In this document: positions 8,903 through 17,399 of the stretch, piece by piece
Layout: each line of letters opens with the position of its first letter
Position numbering within the stretch: position 1 is the stretch's first letter
Assembly (NCBI RefSeq): GCF_001613385.1
Contig: NZ_BDCG01000012.1
Span: 372,001 to 436,000 of the forward strand
Direction of reading: 5' to 3'
Length of the DNA stretch: 64,000 nucleotides
Origin: Nocardia flavorosea NBRC 108225
GTDB lineage: Bacteria > Actinomycetota > Actinomycetes > Mycobacteriales > Mycobacteriaceae
Made by a program: the position numbers and the translations under genes
Notes under the pieces: generated by a model
Told to the model about the DNA's origin: nothing
Seen by the model: only the letters and a program-made list of their open reading frames with translations
Databases searched by the model: none

Positions 8903-10104
8903 GCTCCCGCCGGTTCTCTGGGCAGGCCCAGCCCGCGTTCACCGATGATCGTGCGCTGGATTTCGCTGCTGCCACCAGGGATCGTCCATTCCCAGGAGCC
9001 GACGAAATCCAGGACCCAGGCGCCGGATTCCCAACCGCCCGACATCGGTTTGCGCACAATGGTCTGGCCGGGAAGTCCACTGATTTCGGCACCGAAATCG
9101 GTCATCCGCTGCAGGAGTTCGCTGTAGTACAGCTTGACGATGGAGGCGTCCGCAGGCCCGGCGGTGCCCGCATCGTGGCGTTCGACCAGATCGCGGCACA
9201 GGACGCGGAGACCGGTCAGCTCGGTTTCCAGCCGGGCCAGCCGATCGGTTGTCGAGGGATCGTCGAGGGCGGGCCGGCCGAAGGCGCCGGGTTTGCGGCA
9301 TTCCTCGACCAACCAGCGGAACCCGGCGTTACCGAGACGTTCCGCGAGTTCGAGCATGGTGAGGCCACGTTCGGCACCGAGGGTCTGTTGCGCCAGTTGC
9401 CAGCCGCGGTTCTCGGCGCCGAGCAGATTCGCGGCGGGGATCCGCACTTCGTCGAGGAAGATCTCGCAGAAATGCGATTCACCGGTGGCCTGCCGGAGGG
9501 GCCGGACCTCGATACCGGGGCTGCGCATATCCATCAGGAAATAGGAGATGCCTCTGCGTTTGGGCGCTTCCGGGCCGGTGCGGGCCAGCAGCAGGCACCA
9601 GTCGGCGTATTGGGCGCCGCTGGCCCATACTTTCTGGCCGGTGACCAGGTAGTCGTCGCCGTCGCGGCGGGCAGCGGTGCGCAGCGCGGCCAGATCGGAA
9701 CCCGCACCCGGCTCGGAGAATCCCTGCACCCACAATTCGCCGTCGAGGATCGCGGGCAGATGCCGCTGCCGCTGCTCCACGGTCCCGCCGGCCAGCAGGG
9801 TAGCGGCCGCGTGGTGGATGGCAACGAACGCCAGCACCAGTCGTGGAGCGTCGTGCGCGGCGAGTTCCTGATACAGCACGATCTGTTCGGAGATCGGCAT
9901 ACCGCCGCCGTATTCGCGTGGCCAGTGCGGGACGGCATAGTCGGCAGTGCGCAGTTCCTGGAACCAGTTCCGCTGAAAGTTCACGAATTCGGCGTCGGTG
10001 GCGCCGGTCTGGGTGGCGCGCCACTCCGCGGGAACATGTGTGCGGCACCAATCCCGCACGGTGGCACGGAAGTCCGCGAGATCGGTGGCGGTGTCGGCGC
10101 CCAC
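8899..10104 (-). CDS. Acyl-CoA dehydrogenase, catalytic-type subunit
   Basis: Acyl-CoA dehydrogenase of 401 residues. Seen: FSEPGAGSDLA (FAD/substrate region), GQKVWASGAQYADW, the candidate catalytic glutamate in TLGAERGLTML, and the C-terminal PGGSSEIQRTIIGERGLGLP. Starts with GTG one base after the crotonase stop and overlaps the next acyl-CoA dehydrogenase by four bases, so the two probably form one heteromeric enzyme introducing an alpha,beta double bond into a bulky acyl-CoA. Electrons would pass to ETF. The substrate is not identifiable from the sequence. Confidence 0.9.
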   Translation of the reverse strand: MGADTATDLADFRATVRDWCRTHVPAEWRATQTGATDAEFVNFQRNWFQELRTADYAVPHWPREYGGGMPISEQIVLYQELAAHDAPRLVLAFVAIHHAAATLLAGGTVEQRQRHLPAILDGELWVQGFSEPGAGSDLAALRTAARRDGDDYLVTGQKVWASGAQYADWCLLLARTGPEAPKRRGISYFLMDMRSPGIEVRPLRQATGESHFCEIFLDEVRIPAANLLGAENRGWQLAQQTLGAERGLTMLELAERLGNAGFRWLVEECRKPGAFGRPALDDPSTTDRLARLETELTGLRVLCRDLVERHDAGTAGPADASIVKLYYSELLQRMTDFGAEISGLPGQTIVRKPMSGGWESGAWVLDFVGSWEWTIPGGSSEIQRTIIGERGLGLPREPAGA

Positions 10105-10105
10105 G

Positions 10106-10894
10106 TTACCGCCGTGCCCGTTCGCGTAGTGCTTCGAGGCGTTCCCGGTGTTCCGGGGATTGCATGGTGACCACTTCGGCCGCGAATCCGGCTTGCAGCG
10201 GACCGGCCAGGGCCTGCGAGAGATACATGTTCACCACCCGTTTGGTACTGCTCAGGGCGTTCTGCGGTTGTGCCGCCAACCGCTCGGCGAGACGGTGCGC
10301 GGCCGAGAGCAGATCGTCGGCGGGCACCCTCCGGCTGGCCAGCCCGAGTTCCACCGCTGTGGGAGCGTCGATCCGGTCACCGGTGTAGAGGTATTCGCGG
10401 GTGCGCAGAATCGGGGTCAGCAGCGGCCAGAACGCGGCGCCGCCGTCGCCGGCCACCAGACCGACCGCCACATGCGGGTCGGCGAGATGGGCGCGGTCGG
10501 AGATGAGGACGATATCGCAGAGTATGGCAATACTGGCCCCCAGTCCGACGGCCGGGCCGTTGACCGCAGCGATCACGGGCAGCGGGCAGCGCAGCAGTTC
10601 CTCGATGATCTCCGCGCCTTCGCGGATGCTCTCGTCGCGTGCCACCGGATCGTCGAGGAACGAGGTGATCCAGTCCAGATCGCCGCCGGCGCTGAACGCC
10701 CGGCCCGCACCGGTCAAGATCACCACGCGCGCCGCGGTATCGGCTGCCAGTTGCCGCCACACCTGCGCCAGCGCCCGATGTAGGTCCGCGTTCACTGCGT
10801 TCAGCTCGTCCGGCCGGTTGATGGTGACGGTGCGGATCGGTCCGGCACCGCTGACGGTGAGGACCTCCGGCAGGTCGTATCGCATCGGTCTCAT
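10106..10894 (-). CDS. Enoyl-CoA hydratase/isomerase family protein lacking both hydratase glutamates
   Basis: Crotonase-fold protein, 262 residues. The oxyanion-hole segments AFSAGGDLDW and NGPAVGLGAS are present. In classical hydratases two glutamates act, in GGGxE and PE; here the positions read GLGAS (Ser) and DPHV (His). It therefore is probably not a standard hydratase; isomerase, hydrolase or another crotonase chemistry is possible. The segment GLVAGDGG holds an Asp near the position used by PaaG-type isomerases. ATG at 10894 overlaps the upstream stop. A close relative with the same substitutions is at 57518-58285. Confidence 0.85.
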   Translation of the reverse strand: MRPMRYDLPEVLTVSGAGPIRTVTINRPDELNAVNADLHRALAQVWRQLAADTAARVVILTGAGRAFSAGGDLDWITSFLDDPVARDESIREGAEIIEELLRCPLPVIAAVNGPAVGLGASIAILCDIVLISDRAHLADPHVAVGLVAGDGGAAFWPLLTPILRTREYLYTGDRIDAPTAVELGLASRRVPADDLLSAAHRLAERLAAQPQNALSSTKRVVNMYLSQALAGPLQAGFAAEVVTMQSPEHRERLEALRERARR

Positions 10895-11937
10895 ACTCCC
10901 GTCGGGCCGGAGAACAGGCCCGCCAGCCCGCGGCGGCCGATCCGGCCGGTCAACGCCTGCTCGGTGCCGATGGCGCCGAACGGCAGGCGCCGCAGCGGGA
11001 GACTATAGCGGGACAGCCAGGACAGCGTGGTCTCATCGCAGAACCCGGCCGCACCGTGCAGCTGATGGGCCACCCGGAACACGATATCGGCCGCCTCGAT
11101 CGCGGCCAGGCGCAAGGCGAGGGCGTCGTCGATCGCTTCGGGACGACCGGATTGGATGCTCCACAGGGCGTACCGGGCGAGCAGGTCGACTCCCCGCCGC
11201 TCGACCTCGGCATCGGTGAGCTGGAATTGCACGCCCTGGAATTCGGCCAGTGGGCGCCCGAACTGTTCCCGGATCCGCACATGCGCCCGGGTGAGTTCGA
11301 GGGCCCGGTCCAGCATGCCCAGCAGAGTCCAGCAAGGAAGCGTCAGCGCGAGCGCGAGGTCCGCGCTGCCGTCCCCTTCCACGGGAAGGATGGTCAGCGG
11401 GACGACGAACGCCGACTCCCGCGCGGACTGCGCGTTTCCGGACGGGGTCGCCGCCCCGCGCTCCCCCGCCATGGTCACGGTCGCCCAACGGAGGTCGGTA
11501 CCCAGCACCGGACCCGCGGGTTCGGGCCCGGACACCACGATCAACCCGTCGTGATCCGGCTCCTCCGGCCGCGCCAGCCGATCCGCCACCGGGTACGGAG
11601 TCGCCCAGTACCCGGCGGCCCGGCATACCGCCGCGGCCGCCTCGAGCTCCACCGGATCGTGCCGCGGTGCCAGCTCCCAGACACCGAGTTCGCCGAGCAC
11701 CGGTTCCACCATCTCGCCGCGGCTGCCGGGCGCCCGTTCCGCCCGCTGCACGAGTTCGTCGCCGCCTGCGGCGCCGAGCGCCCGCACCACTTCGCGACCG
11801 AAAGCCTCTGCTTCCGCGGTCAATTCGATATGCAGTTCATGGTCCGCGCGCGCCGAGGTGTAGCCGCTGTCCGCGACCGTCGCGGCCCCAGGCCCGGAGT
11901 CGCCGGAGCGCGTTTCCCGTCGACTGGGTGTAGTCAC
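10891..11937 (-). CDS. Acyl-CoA dehydrogenase, non-catalytic-type partner subunit
   Basis: Acyl-CoA dehydrogenase fold, 348 residues from the GTG at 11937, preferred because GGAGGAGGA lies just upstream; the open frame extends to 12309 but that part is basic low-complexity sequence. The helix that would hold the catalytic ER reads TLPCWTLLGM, so the base is missing. VRIREQFGRPLAEFQG and LHGAAGFCDETTL are family landmarks. It pairs naturally with the catalytic-type enzyme at 12337-13557, although a 399-bp spacer lies between them, unlike the tight overlaps elsewhere. The stop overlaps the crotonase start. Confidence 0.8.
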   Translation of the reverse strand: MTTPSRRETRSGDSGPGAATVADSGYTSARADHELHIELTAEAEAFGREVVRALGAAGGDELVQRAERAPGSRGEMVEPVLGELGVWELAPRHDPVELEAAAAVCRAAGYWATPYPVADRLARPEEPDHDGLIVVSGPEPAGPVLGTDLRWATVTMAGERGAATPSGNAQSARESAFVVPLTILPVEGDGSADLALALTLPCWTLLGMLDRALELTRAHVRIREQFGRPLAEFQGVQFQLTDAEVERRGVDLLARYALWSIQSGRPEAIDDALALRLAAIEAADIVFRVAHQLHGAAGFCDETTLSWLSRYSLPLRRLPFGAIGTEQALTGRIGRRGLAGLFSGPTGV

Positions 11938-12336
11938 GCTGTCCTCCTCCGCCGGACGCGGTACCCCTGCCGGTTGTGGGCAGCTCGCGCGTCCTCCTGC
12001 GTTGTCCGCACCGGCTCGGTTCGCGACGATCGTCCGCCGCACCACGAACCCGGACCCGGTGCCGATTCGGTCGCCCGGAGACAGATCCCGGGTCTCGACC
12101 GGCCACCGCATCGTGTACATCCGACGCCACCGGTCGTGATGTTTCCGTTCCTGGGTCGGCGGGTCTCCTCCCGGGCTGCGCCGGAGGAGAATGCGGCTGA
12201 CGGTCTTCGGTGCACCGAGACGGCCCCGCGGCAGACGCCGGAATGGCTGTACGCGTCGACAGCCGGGGCCCGCGAGCCGGCTCCGCGCAGGCCGGCGTCC
12301 GCGCCACAATTTCGGCTGCCGCGGCAGGCGAACCGC
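11938..12336. other. 399-bp intra-operon spacer, no gene recognised
   Basis: GC-rich stretch between two leftward acyl-CoA dehydrogenases. All frames give basic, low-complexity translations without family resemblance. The only clear element is the GGAGGAGGA ribosome site next to the GTG at 11937. A small inverted repeat GGCTGT-N8-ACAGCC lies at about 12244-12263. Similar structureless spacers occur at 29289-29817 and, in frame, in front of two SDR genes. Confidence 0.5.
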
Positions 12337-13557
12337 TCACGACCGGACCTGTCCGGTGACCGGGCCGGGATTGTTCGCGCGACCGGTCCTTCCCGCGGCG
12401 GCACCCCTCGCCGGGGCGGCGAGCAGTTCCCGCGCCAGCAGGATGCGCTGCACCTCGATACTGCCGGACGCCACGGTGGCGGCATTCGCGTAGCGCCAGT
12501 GATCGTGCACGGCACGCTGGAACCGCCGCCTGTCGTCCGTATCACCGGGGACGGTCGCGGCCAGTTCCACCAGCACTTCGGCGCTTTCCTGATCCAGCCG
12601 GGTCACCGCGATCCGATAGGCCGCGGCATCCCCCGGCACGACCGTGCCTGAATTCTGCAGCGAGATCACCTGGTAGGCCAGCAGCCGGGCCCGGCGGCAG
12701 CGCATCAGCATGCGCGCCCAGCGGCCACGCAGAGTCTCCGGAATCTCGTCCCAGTATCGGCCGAGAATTTCGGGCGCGGTGTGCAGCAGCCGCTCACAGC
12801 GGGCGTAGCGGGCGATACCGACCCGTTCGAAGGCCAGCACCTCTTGGACCACCGACCAGCCGTCGTCCACTTCGCCCAGCACATCGGCCTCGGTCGCCCG
12901 GACTCCGTCGAAGAACACCTCGTTGAGGTGGTGCGGTCCGAGCATTGCATCGATGGGCCGGACGGTTATCCCGGGATCGGACATCGACAGCAGGAACACG
13001 GTGAGTCCCTGTTGTTTACGTCCTTCGTTCGACGTCCGGGCCAACAGGAAACACCATTGCGCCATGGTGGCGTAGGAGGTCCAGATCTTCTGCCCGGAGA
13101 TGGTCCAGCCGTCACCGTCGCGCCGGGCGGTGGTCCGCAGCGACGCCAGATCGGATCCGGCCTCGGGCTCACTGAATCCCTGACACCAGATGGCCTCCCC
13201 GCGGGCGATCGGCGGCAGATGTTCGCGCTGCTGTTCGGCCGTTCCGTGCCGCATGATCGTCGGCCCGACCCAGTTCACACCCATGTATTGCGCACCGCGC
13301 GGTTCGTGCTGCGCCCACATCTCCTCACGTACCACGGTCTGCTCCCAGATCGAGGCACCGCGCCCGCCGAACTCGTGCGGCCAGGCCAGGCAGAGCAAAC
13401 CACGTTCGGCCAGCGTCGCGCAGAAGCGCTGAGCGACGGCGAGATCCGCGGGATCATCGGTGAAGGCACCCAAATAGCCGGAAGGGACCTCGGCGGCGAT
13501 CAACCGGCGTAGCTCGCCGCGGAGCTCCCCGGCGGCCGCGCCCATGGTGAAGTCCAT
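12337..13557 (-). CDS. Acyl-CoA dehydrogenase, catalytic-type subunit
   Basis: Acyl-CoA dehydrogenase, 406 residues, first gene of the leftward operon 13557-7790. Landmarks: WPHEFGGRGASIWEQ, CQGFSEPEAGSDLASLR, GQKIWTSYATMAQW, candidate catalytic glutamate in VLAFERVGIARY, and ASGSIEVQRILLARELL. The last ~25 residues are Gly/Ala/Arg-rich and look like an added tail. The ATG at 13557 has no recognisable ribosome site and a TAATGT -10-like hexamer sits about six bases upstream, suggesting a leaderless mRNA. Probable partner of 10891-11937. Confidence 0.88.
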   Translation of the reverse strand: MDFTMGAAAGELRGELRRLIAAEVPSGYLGAFTDDPADLAVAQRFCATLAERGLLCLAWPHEFGGRGASIWEQTVVREEMWAQHEPRGAQYMGVNWVGPTIMRHGTAEQQREHLPPIARGEAIWCQGFSEPEAGSDLASLRTTARRDGDGWTISGQKIWTSYATMAQWCFLLARTSNEGRKQQGLTVFLLSMSDPGITVRPIDAMLGPHHLNEVFFDGVRATEADVLGEVDDGWSVVQEVLAFERVGIARYARCERLLHTAPEILGRYWDEIPETLRGRWARMLMRCRRARLLAYQVISLQNSGTVVPGDAAAYRIAVTRLDQESAEVLVELAATVPGDTDDRRRFQRAVHDHWRYANAATVASGSIEVQRILLARELLAAPARGAAAGRTGRANNPGPVTGQVRS

Positions 13558-13572
13558 GGGCGTACATTACGT

Positions 13573-13590
13573 CAATCTTAACAAGGATTG
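13573..13590 (-). promoter_or_regulatory. Spaced palindrome in the probable promoter of the acyl-CoA dehydrogenase operon
   Basis: CAATC-N8-GATTG with extra partial symmetry (CAATCTTAACAAGGATTG) in an AT-rich island. On the minus strand it lies between a weak -35-like TTGCAA and a TAATGT hexamer that ends about six bases before the ATG at 13557. The position fits an operator covering the promoter; the adjacent TetR protein is the obvious candidate ligand. Inference from position and symmetry only. Confidence 0.45.
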
Positions 13591-13627
13591 CAATGATAAC
13601 CGGCCGCAAGGGCCCGCATCGACAGCC

Positions 13628-14275
13628 CTATTGCGCCTGAGCAGCAGCTACAGAGAGACAGAATCGGGCCAATCGGTCGACATCCTCCGGCGCCGGTTCC
13701 GTGTTCGACCACAGATACTCCGACAGCTTGCCGACGATCGCGTAGGCAACCAAGCCCGCACAGGACTCCGGCTCCCGCACTCCGAGCCCCTCGAACGGCT
13801 CGTAGAGCAGGACCGCCAGTCGTTGCGGCGCCGAACCGGCCTGCCCCGACACCAGGTCCGCGCCGAGCGCACCGGTCTGGCACAGCACCGCCCGGGTATC
13901 GGCCGCGCTCGCCGGTTCGGCCTGGGCCAGGATCGCCGCCACCCAGCTCCGCACTCGTCCCTCCGGCCCCGATTCCTTCGACATCCGATGCGTGACATAG
14001 TCCGCGAGCCGCTCCACACCATCCGCCAGCACGGCCGCCATCAGCGCATCCTTCGACCGGAAATGCCGATAGAAGGCATCGTTGGACAACCCGGCGGCCG
14101 CCACGATATCGGCGACCCGCGGGCGGGCTTTCGGACCAGCCCGCCGCACCTGATCGAGCGCGGCATCGAGCAGCCGGCGGATCTCGCCGGCGTATTCGGC
14201 CTCCCGTTCGGCCACCGCCTTCCGAGCGATCCGTCCGACCAGCCCCAACTCTGGAAGAATTGCATTCTTGTCCAC
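13628..14275 (-). CDS. TetR-family transcriptional regulator
   Basis: TetR repressor, 215 residues from the GTG at 14275. The N-terminal helix-turn-helix reads RVADIVAAAGLSNDAFYRHF followed by RSKDALM, and the C-terminal half is the usual variable ligand domain. It is divergent from the acyl-CoA dehydrogenase at 14312 and upstream of the operon starting at 13557, so it probably controls both, with an acyl-CoA or related ligand. Start is uncertain: from GTG 14275 the code runs through two palindromes (14255-14280); an in-frame GTG at 14215 would give 195 residues and leave those palindromes non-coding. Confidence 0.85.
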   Translation of the reverse strand: MDKNAILPELGLVGRIARKAVAEREAEYAGEIRRLLDAALDQVRRAGPKARPRVADIVAAAGLSNDAFYRHFRSKDALMAAVLADGVERLADYVTHRMSKESGPEGRVRSWVAAILAQAEPASAADTRAVLCQTGALGADLVSGQAGSAPQRLAVLLYEPFEGLGVREPESCAGLVAYAIVGKLSEYLWSNTEPAPEDVDRLARFCLSVAAAQAQ

Positions 14276-14280
14276 AAGAA
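14255..14280. promoter_or_regulatory. Overlapping palindromes, candidate TetR operator
   Basis: Two interlocked dyads: AAGAAT-TGC-ATTCTT at 14255-14269 and TTCTTGT-CC-ACAAGAA at 14265-14280. They sit 32 bases or more upstream of the ATG at 14312 and over the presumed start of the divergent tetR gene. The arrangement suits an autoregulated divergent promoter. A half site ATTCTC follows at 14285-14290. Confidence 0.5.
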
Positions 14281-14311
14281 GGATATTCTCACCGAACGAG
14301 AGGAGTCGCAA

Positions 14312-15613
14312 ATGGCATGGGATTTCGAGACCGAACCCGACTTCCAGGCGAAGCTGGACTGGGCCGACACCTTTGTCCGGGACGAGGTCGAACCCCTGGA
14401 TCTGGTGTGGCCGCATGAACAATTCGTTCCCCTCGAGGGCGCCCGTAGAGCGGCGATAGATCCGCTCAAACAGCGGGTGCGGGAACAAGATCTATGGGCG
14501 ACCCACCTCGGCCCGGAACTGGGCGGTCAGGGGTACGGGCAGCTGAAATTGGCACTGCTCAACGAAATCCTGGGCCGCAGTTCCTGGGCGCCTATCGTGT
14601 TCGGCTGTCAGGCCCCCGATACCGGTAACGCCGAGATCATCGCCCACTACGGCACCGAAGCGCAGAAGCAGCAGTATCTGCAGCCGCTCCTCGACGGCGA
14701 GCTGTTCTCCTGCTATTCGATGACCGAACCGCACGCCGGCGCGGACCCCACTCTGTTCCGTACCCGCGCCGAGCGCGACGGCGCCGACTGGGTGATCAAC
14801 GGCCGGAAATTCTTCTCCTCCAATGCCCGTACCGCATCCTTCCTGATAGTCATGGCGGTGACGAATCCCGGCGTGAGCCCCTACCAGGGGATGTCGATGT
14901 TCCTGGTCCCCGCCGACACCCCCGGTATCGAGATCGAACGCAATATCGGACTCGCCGGTGAACCACTGAACGACGGCTCGCACGCACTCATCCACTACGA
15001 CAATGTCCGGGTACCCGCCGAATCGTTGCTCGGCGGCGAGGGCCAGGCGTTCGTCATCGCACAGACCCGGCTCGGCGGCGGCCGGATCCACCACGCCATG
15101 CGCACGATCGGACTCGCGCAGAAGGCCGTCGACATGATGTGCGAACGCGCATTGAGCCGGGAAACCGCGGGCAGCCGGCTCTCGGACAAACAGTTCGTCC
15201 AAGGCTATATCGCCGATTCCTACGCCCAGCTGAAACAGTTCCGGCTGCTGGTCCTGCACACGGCCTGGGAAATCGACAAATACAACGATTACAAGAAGGT
15301 CCGCAAGGATATCGCCGCGGTGAAGGTCGTGATGCCGACCGTCCTGCACGATATCGCCTGGCGGGCCATGCAGATCCACGGCGCCCTCGGCACCACCAAC
15401 GAGATGCCGTTCTTCACCATGATCCACGGCGCCGGGGTGATGGGGCTGGCCGACGGGCCCACCGAGGTCCACAAGATGACCGTCGCCAAACAGGTGCTAC
15501 GCGACTACCGGCCCAGCGACGACGACTGGCCGACCGAATGGATTCCCCGGCGGCTCGCGGCAGCCCGCGCCAAGTACGCCGAATACCTGGACACAGAGGC
15601 GGAGAACCTGTGA
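14312..15613 (+). CDS. Acyl-CoA dehydrogenase (ACAD10/11-like)
   Basis: Acyl-CoA dehydrogenase of 433 residues with the long form seen in the ACAD10/ACAD11 group: SMTEPHAGADPTLFR, NGRKFFSSNARTASF, LGGGRIHHAMRTIGLAQ, QIHGALGTTNEMPFF and LADGPTEVHKMTVAKQVL. The partner gene next door encodes an aminoglycoside-phosphotransferase-like kinase; in eukaryotic ACAD10/11 these two domains are fused and act on 4-hydroxyacyl-CoAs, so this bacterial pair may do the same. ATG 14312 has an AGAGGAG ribosome site. Overlaps the next gene by four bases (GTGA). Confidence 0.88.
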   Translation: MAWDFETEPDFQAKLDWADTFVRDEVEPLDLVWPHEQFVPLEGARRAAIDPLKQRVREQDLWATHLGPELGGQGYGQLKLALLNEILGRSSWAPIVFGCQAPDTGNAEIIAHYGTEAQKQQYLQPLLDGELFSCYSMTEPHAGADPTLFRTRAERDGADWVINGRKFFSSNARTASFLIVMAVTNPGVSPYQGMSMFLVPADTPGIEIERNIGLAGEPLNDGSHALIHYDNVRVPAESLLGGEGQAFVIAQTRLGGGRIHHAMRTIGLAQKAVDMMCERALSRETAGSRLSDKQFVQGYIADSYAQLKQFRLLVLHTAWEIDKYNDYKKVRKDIAAVKVVMPTVLHDIAWRAMQIHGALGTTNEMPFFTMIHGAGVMGLADGPTEVHKMTVAKQVLRDYRPSDDDWPTEWIPRRLAAARAKYAEYLDTEAENL

Positions 15614-16626
15614 TCGACTTTGCGCCATTGGCGAATTGGATGGACGAATCCGGCCTTCCGGGCAAGGGCGAACCGTTGCAGACCCGGTTGCTGTCCGGCG
15701 GTACCCAGAACGAAATCTACGAGATCACCCGCGGCGAGCATCGGTGCGTACTGCGCATTCCGCCCGTCCACGCCCCCGCCGACCGGGACAAGGGCATCCT
15801 GCGGGAATGGCGGATAATCGAGGCCCTGGACGGCACCGATGTCCCGCATACTCCCGCCGTGGCCGTATGCACCGATACCGCCGTGCTCGGCCGCACCTTC
15901 TACCTGATGGGGTTCGTGGACGGCTGGTCGCCGATGGATCATCGCCGGGTCTGGCCGGCACCCTTCGATACCGACCCCGCCGCCCGCGCCGGCCTGGCCT
16001 ATCAACTCGCCGAGGGGATCGCCCTGCTGTCCACCGTGGATTGGCGCGACCGGGGCCTGCACGATCTGGGCCGGCCGGACGGCTTCCACGAACGTCAGGT
16101 CGCCCGGTGGACCGGCTTCTTCGACCGGATCAAAGGCCGCGAACTCGACGGCATGGACACCGCGACCCGCTGGCTGCGCGAACACCGTCCGCTGGATTAC
16201 CGCCCTGGCCTCATGCACGGCGACTACCAGTTCGCCAATGTCATGTACCGCGACGGCGCACCCGCCCGGCTGGCGGCGATCGTGGACTGGGAGATGGGTA
16301 CCGTCGGCGATCCGAAGCTGGATCTGGCGTGGATGGTGCAGGGCTGGCCCGCCGATACCTCCGCACCGGACGACTCCGGGTATGTGGATATGCGCGATAT
16401 GCCCTCGCGTGATCAGGTGGTGGCGCATTATGCGGAGGTGTCCGGACGCCAGGTCGATGATCTCGACTACTACCTGGTGCTCGCCAAATGGAAACTCGCC
16501 ATCGTGCTGGAACAGGGTTTCCAGCGCGCGGGCGATGATGTGAAGCTGCAATCCTTCGGCCCGATCGTCCCCGAACTCATGCGGTCGGCCGCCGAACTCG
16601 CCGAAACAACGGAGTACCGCTCGTGA
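15610..16626 (+). CDS. Phosphotransferase of the aminoglycoside phosphotransferase/choline kinase-like family
   Basis: Kinase-fold protein, 338 residues, starting with GTG overlapping the upstream stop. The catalytic loop HGDYQFANVMY and the metal-binding VDWEMGTVGDPKLDLAW are intact; an N-terminal TRLLSGGTQNEIYEI acts as the nucleotide loop. Linked to an ACAD10/11-like dehydrogenase, it most likely phosphorylates a hydroxyacyl-CoA (as the ACAD10/11 kinase domains do) rather than an antibiotic. That role is inferred from gene pairing. Overlaps the crotonase that follows by four bases. Confidence 0.82.
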   Translation: MIDFAPLANWMDESGLPGKGEPLQTRLLSGGTQNEIYEITRGEHRCVLRIPPVHAPADRDKGILREWRIIEALDGTDVPHTPAVAVCTDTAVLGRTFYLMGFVDGWSPMDHRRVWPAPFDTDPAARAGLAYQLAEGIALLSTVDWRDRGLHDLGRPDGFHERQVARWTGFFDRIKGRELDGMDTATRWLREHRPLDYRPGLMHGDYQFANVMYRDGAPARLAAIVDWEMGTVGDPKLDLAWMVQGWPADTSAPDDSGYVDMRDMPSRDQVVAHYAEVSGRQVDDLDYYLVLAKWKLAIVLEQGFQRAGDDVKLQSFGPIVPELMRSAAELAETTEYRS

Positions 16627-17399
16627 GTACTGACGAATTCCTGGTCGAATCACGCGGTGCGGTCACCGTCCTCACCCTGAACCGGCCGCAAGCCCGTAAT
16701 GCGCTGAACGGGAACCTCATCGCCGGTATCGGCGCCACCGTGCTGGCAGCCGAGAAGAATCCCGAGATCCGGGCGCTGGTACTCACCGCGGCCGGGGAGA
16801 AGGCGTTCTGCTCGGGTATGGATCTGCGAGCATTCTCGGGTGGTGAAGACGTGGGGTTCAGCGATACCCCGGAGAACCGCGCGTTCCAGCGCCTCACCCG
16901 CGGCAAGGTGGAGGTTCCGGTGATCGGCGCAGCCAACGGCACCGCGGTGGGCGGCGGCCTGGAATTATTGCTGGGCTGTGATCTGATCGTCGCCGCGGAG
17001 ACCGCGAAATTCGGGCTGCCCGAGGTGCAACGCGGACTGTTCCCCGGTGGCGGCGGCACCTATATCGCCGAGCGGATACCCCTCGGCCTCGCCCTGCAAC
17101 TCACGTTGACCGGCGACTACATCACCGCGGCCCGCGGTTACGAGATCGGCCTGTTCAATGCGGTGACACCCGCGGACCAGGTACTCGGCACCGCAATCGC
17201 GTTCGCCGAACGGATCGCCGCCAACGGACCGTTGGGCGTCGCGGCGTGTAAGGAACTCGTGCGGTTGTCGGTCACCGACCCCGGCAACGCAACCGAACGG
17301 TTGCGGCACTGGCAAGGGGTGGTCTTCGCCAGTGCCGATGCCAAGGAGGGCGCCATGGCGTTCATGGAGAAGCGAGAGCCGGTGTGGCAGGGGAAGTGA
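16623..17399 (+). CDS. Enoyl-CoA hydratase (canonical crotonase)
   Basis: 258 residues. It is the only crotonase in the window that keeps both hydratase glutamates: GGGLELLLGCD and GLPEVQRGLFPGGGG. The oxyanion-hole segment AFCSGMDLRAF is intact. It hydrates trans-2-enoyl-CoA to 3-hydroxyacyl-CoA. GTG start overlaps the phosphotransferase stop; its own end overlaps the quinone reductase start. Third gene of the operon that begins at 14312. Confidence 0.92.
   Translation: MSTDEFLVESRGAVTVLTLNRPQARNALNGNLIAGIGATVLAAEKNPEIRALVLTAAGEKAFCSGMDLRAFSGGEDVGFSDTPENRAFQRLTRGKVEVPVIGAANGTAVGGGLELLLGCDLIVAAETAKFGLPEVQRGLFPGGGGTYIAERIPLGLALQLTLTGDYITAARGYEIGLFNAVTPADQVLGTAIAFAERIAANGPLGVAACKELVRLSVTDPGNATERLRHWQGVVFASADAKEGAMAFMEKREPVWQGK

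Noticed and set aside
8851..10170. A 439-codon plus-strand frame opposite an acyl-CoA dehydrogenase
   Set aside because: Low-complexity translation with no family; antisense of a clear gene.
11938..12309. N-terminal extension of the acyl-CoA dehydrogenase at 10891
   Set aside because: Basic low-complexity sequence; the GTG at 11937 has a strong ribosome site and gives a normal length.
15610..16626. Aminoglycoside resistance phosphotransferase
   Set aside because: The fold is the same, but the operon with an ACAD10/11-like dehydrogenase and crotonase points to acyl-CoA metabolism.
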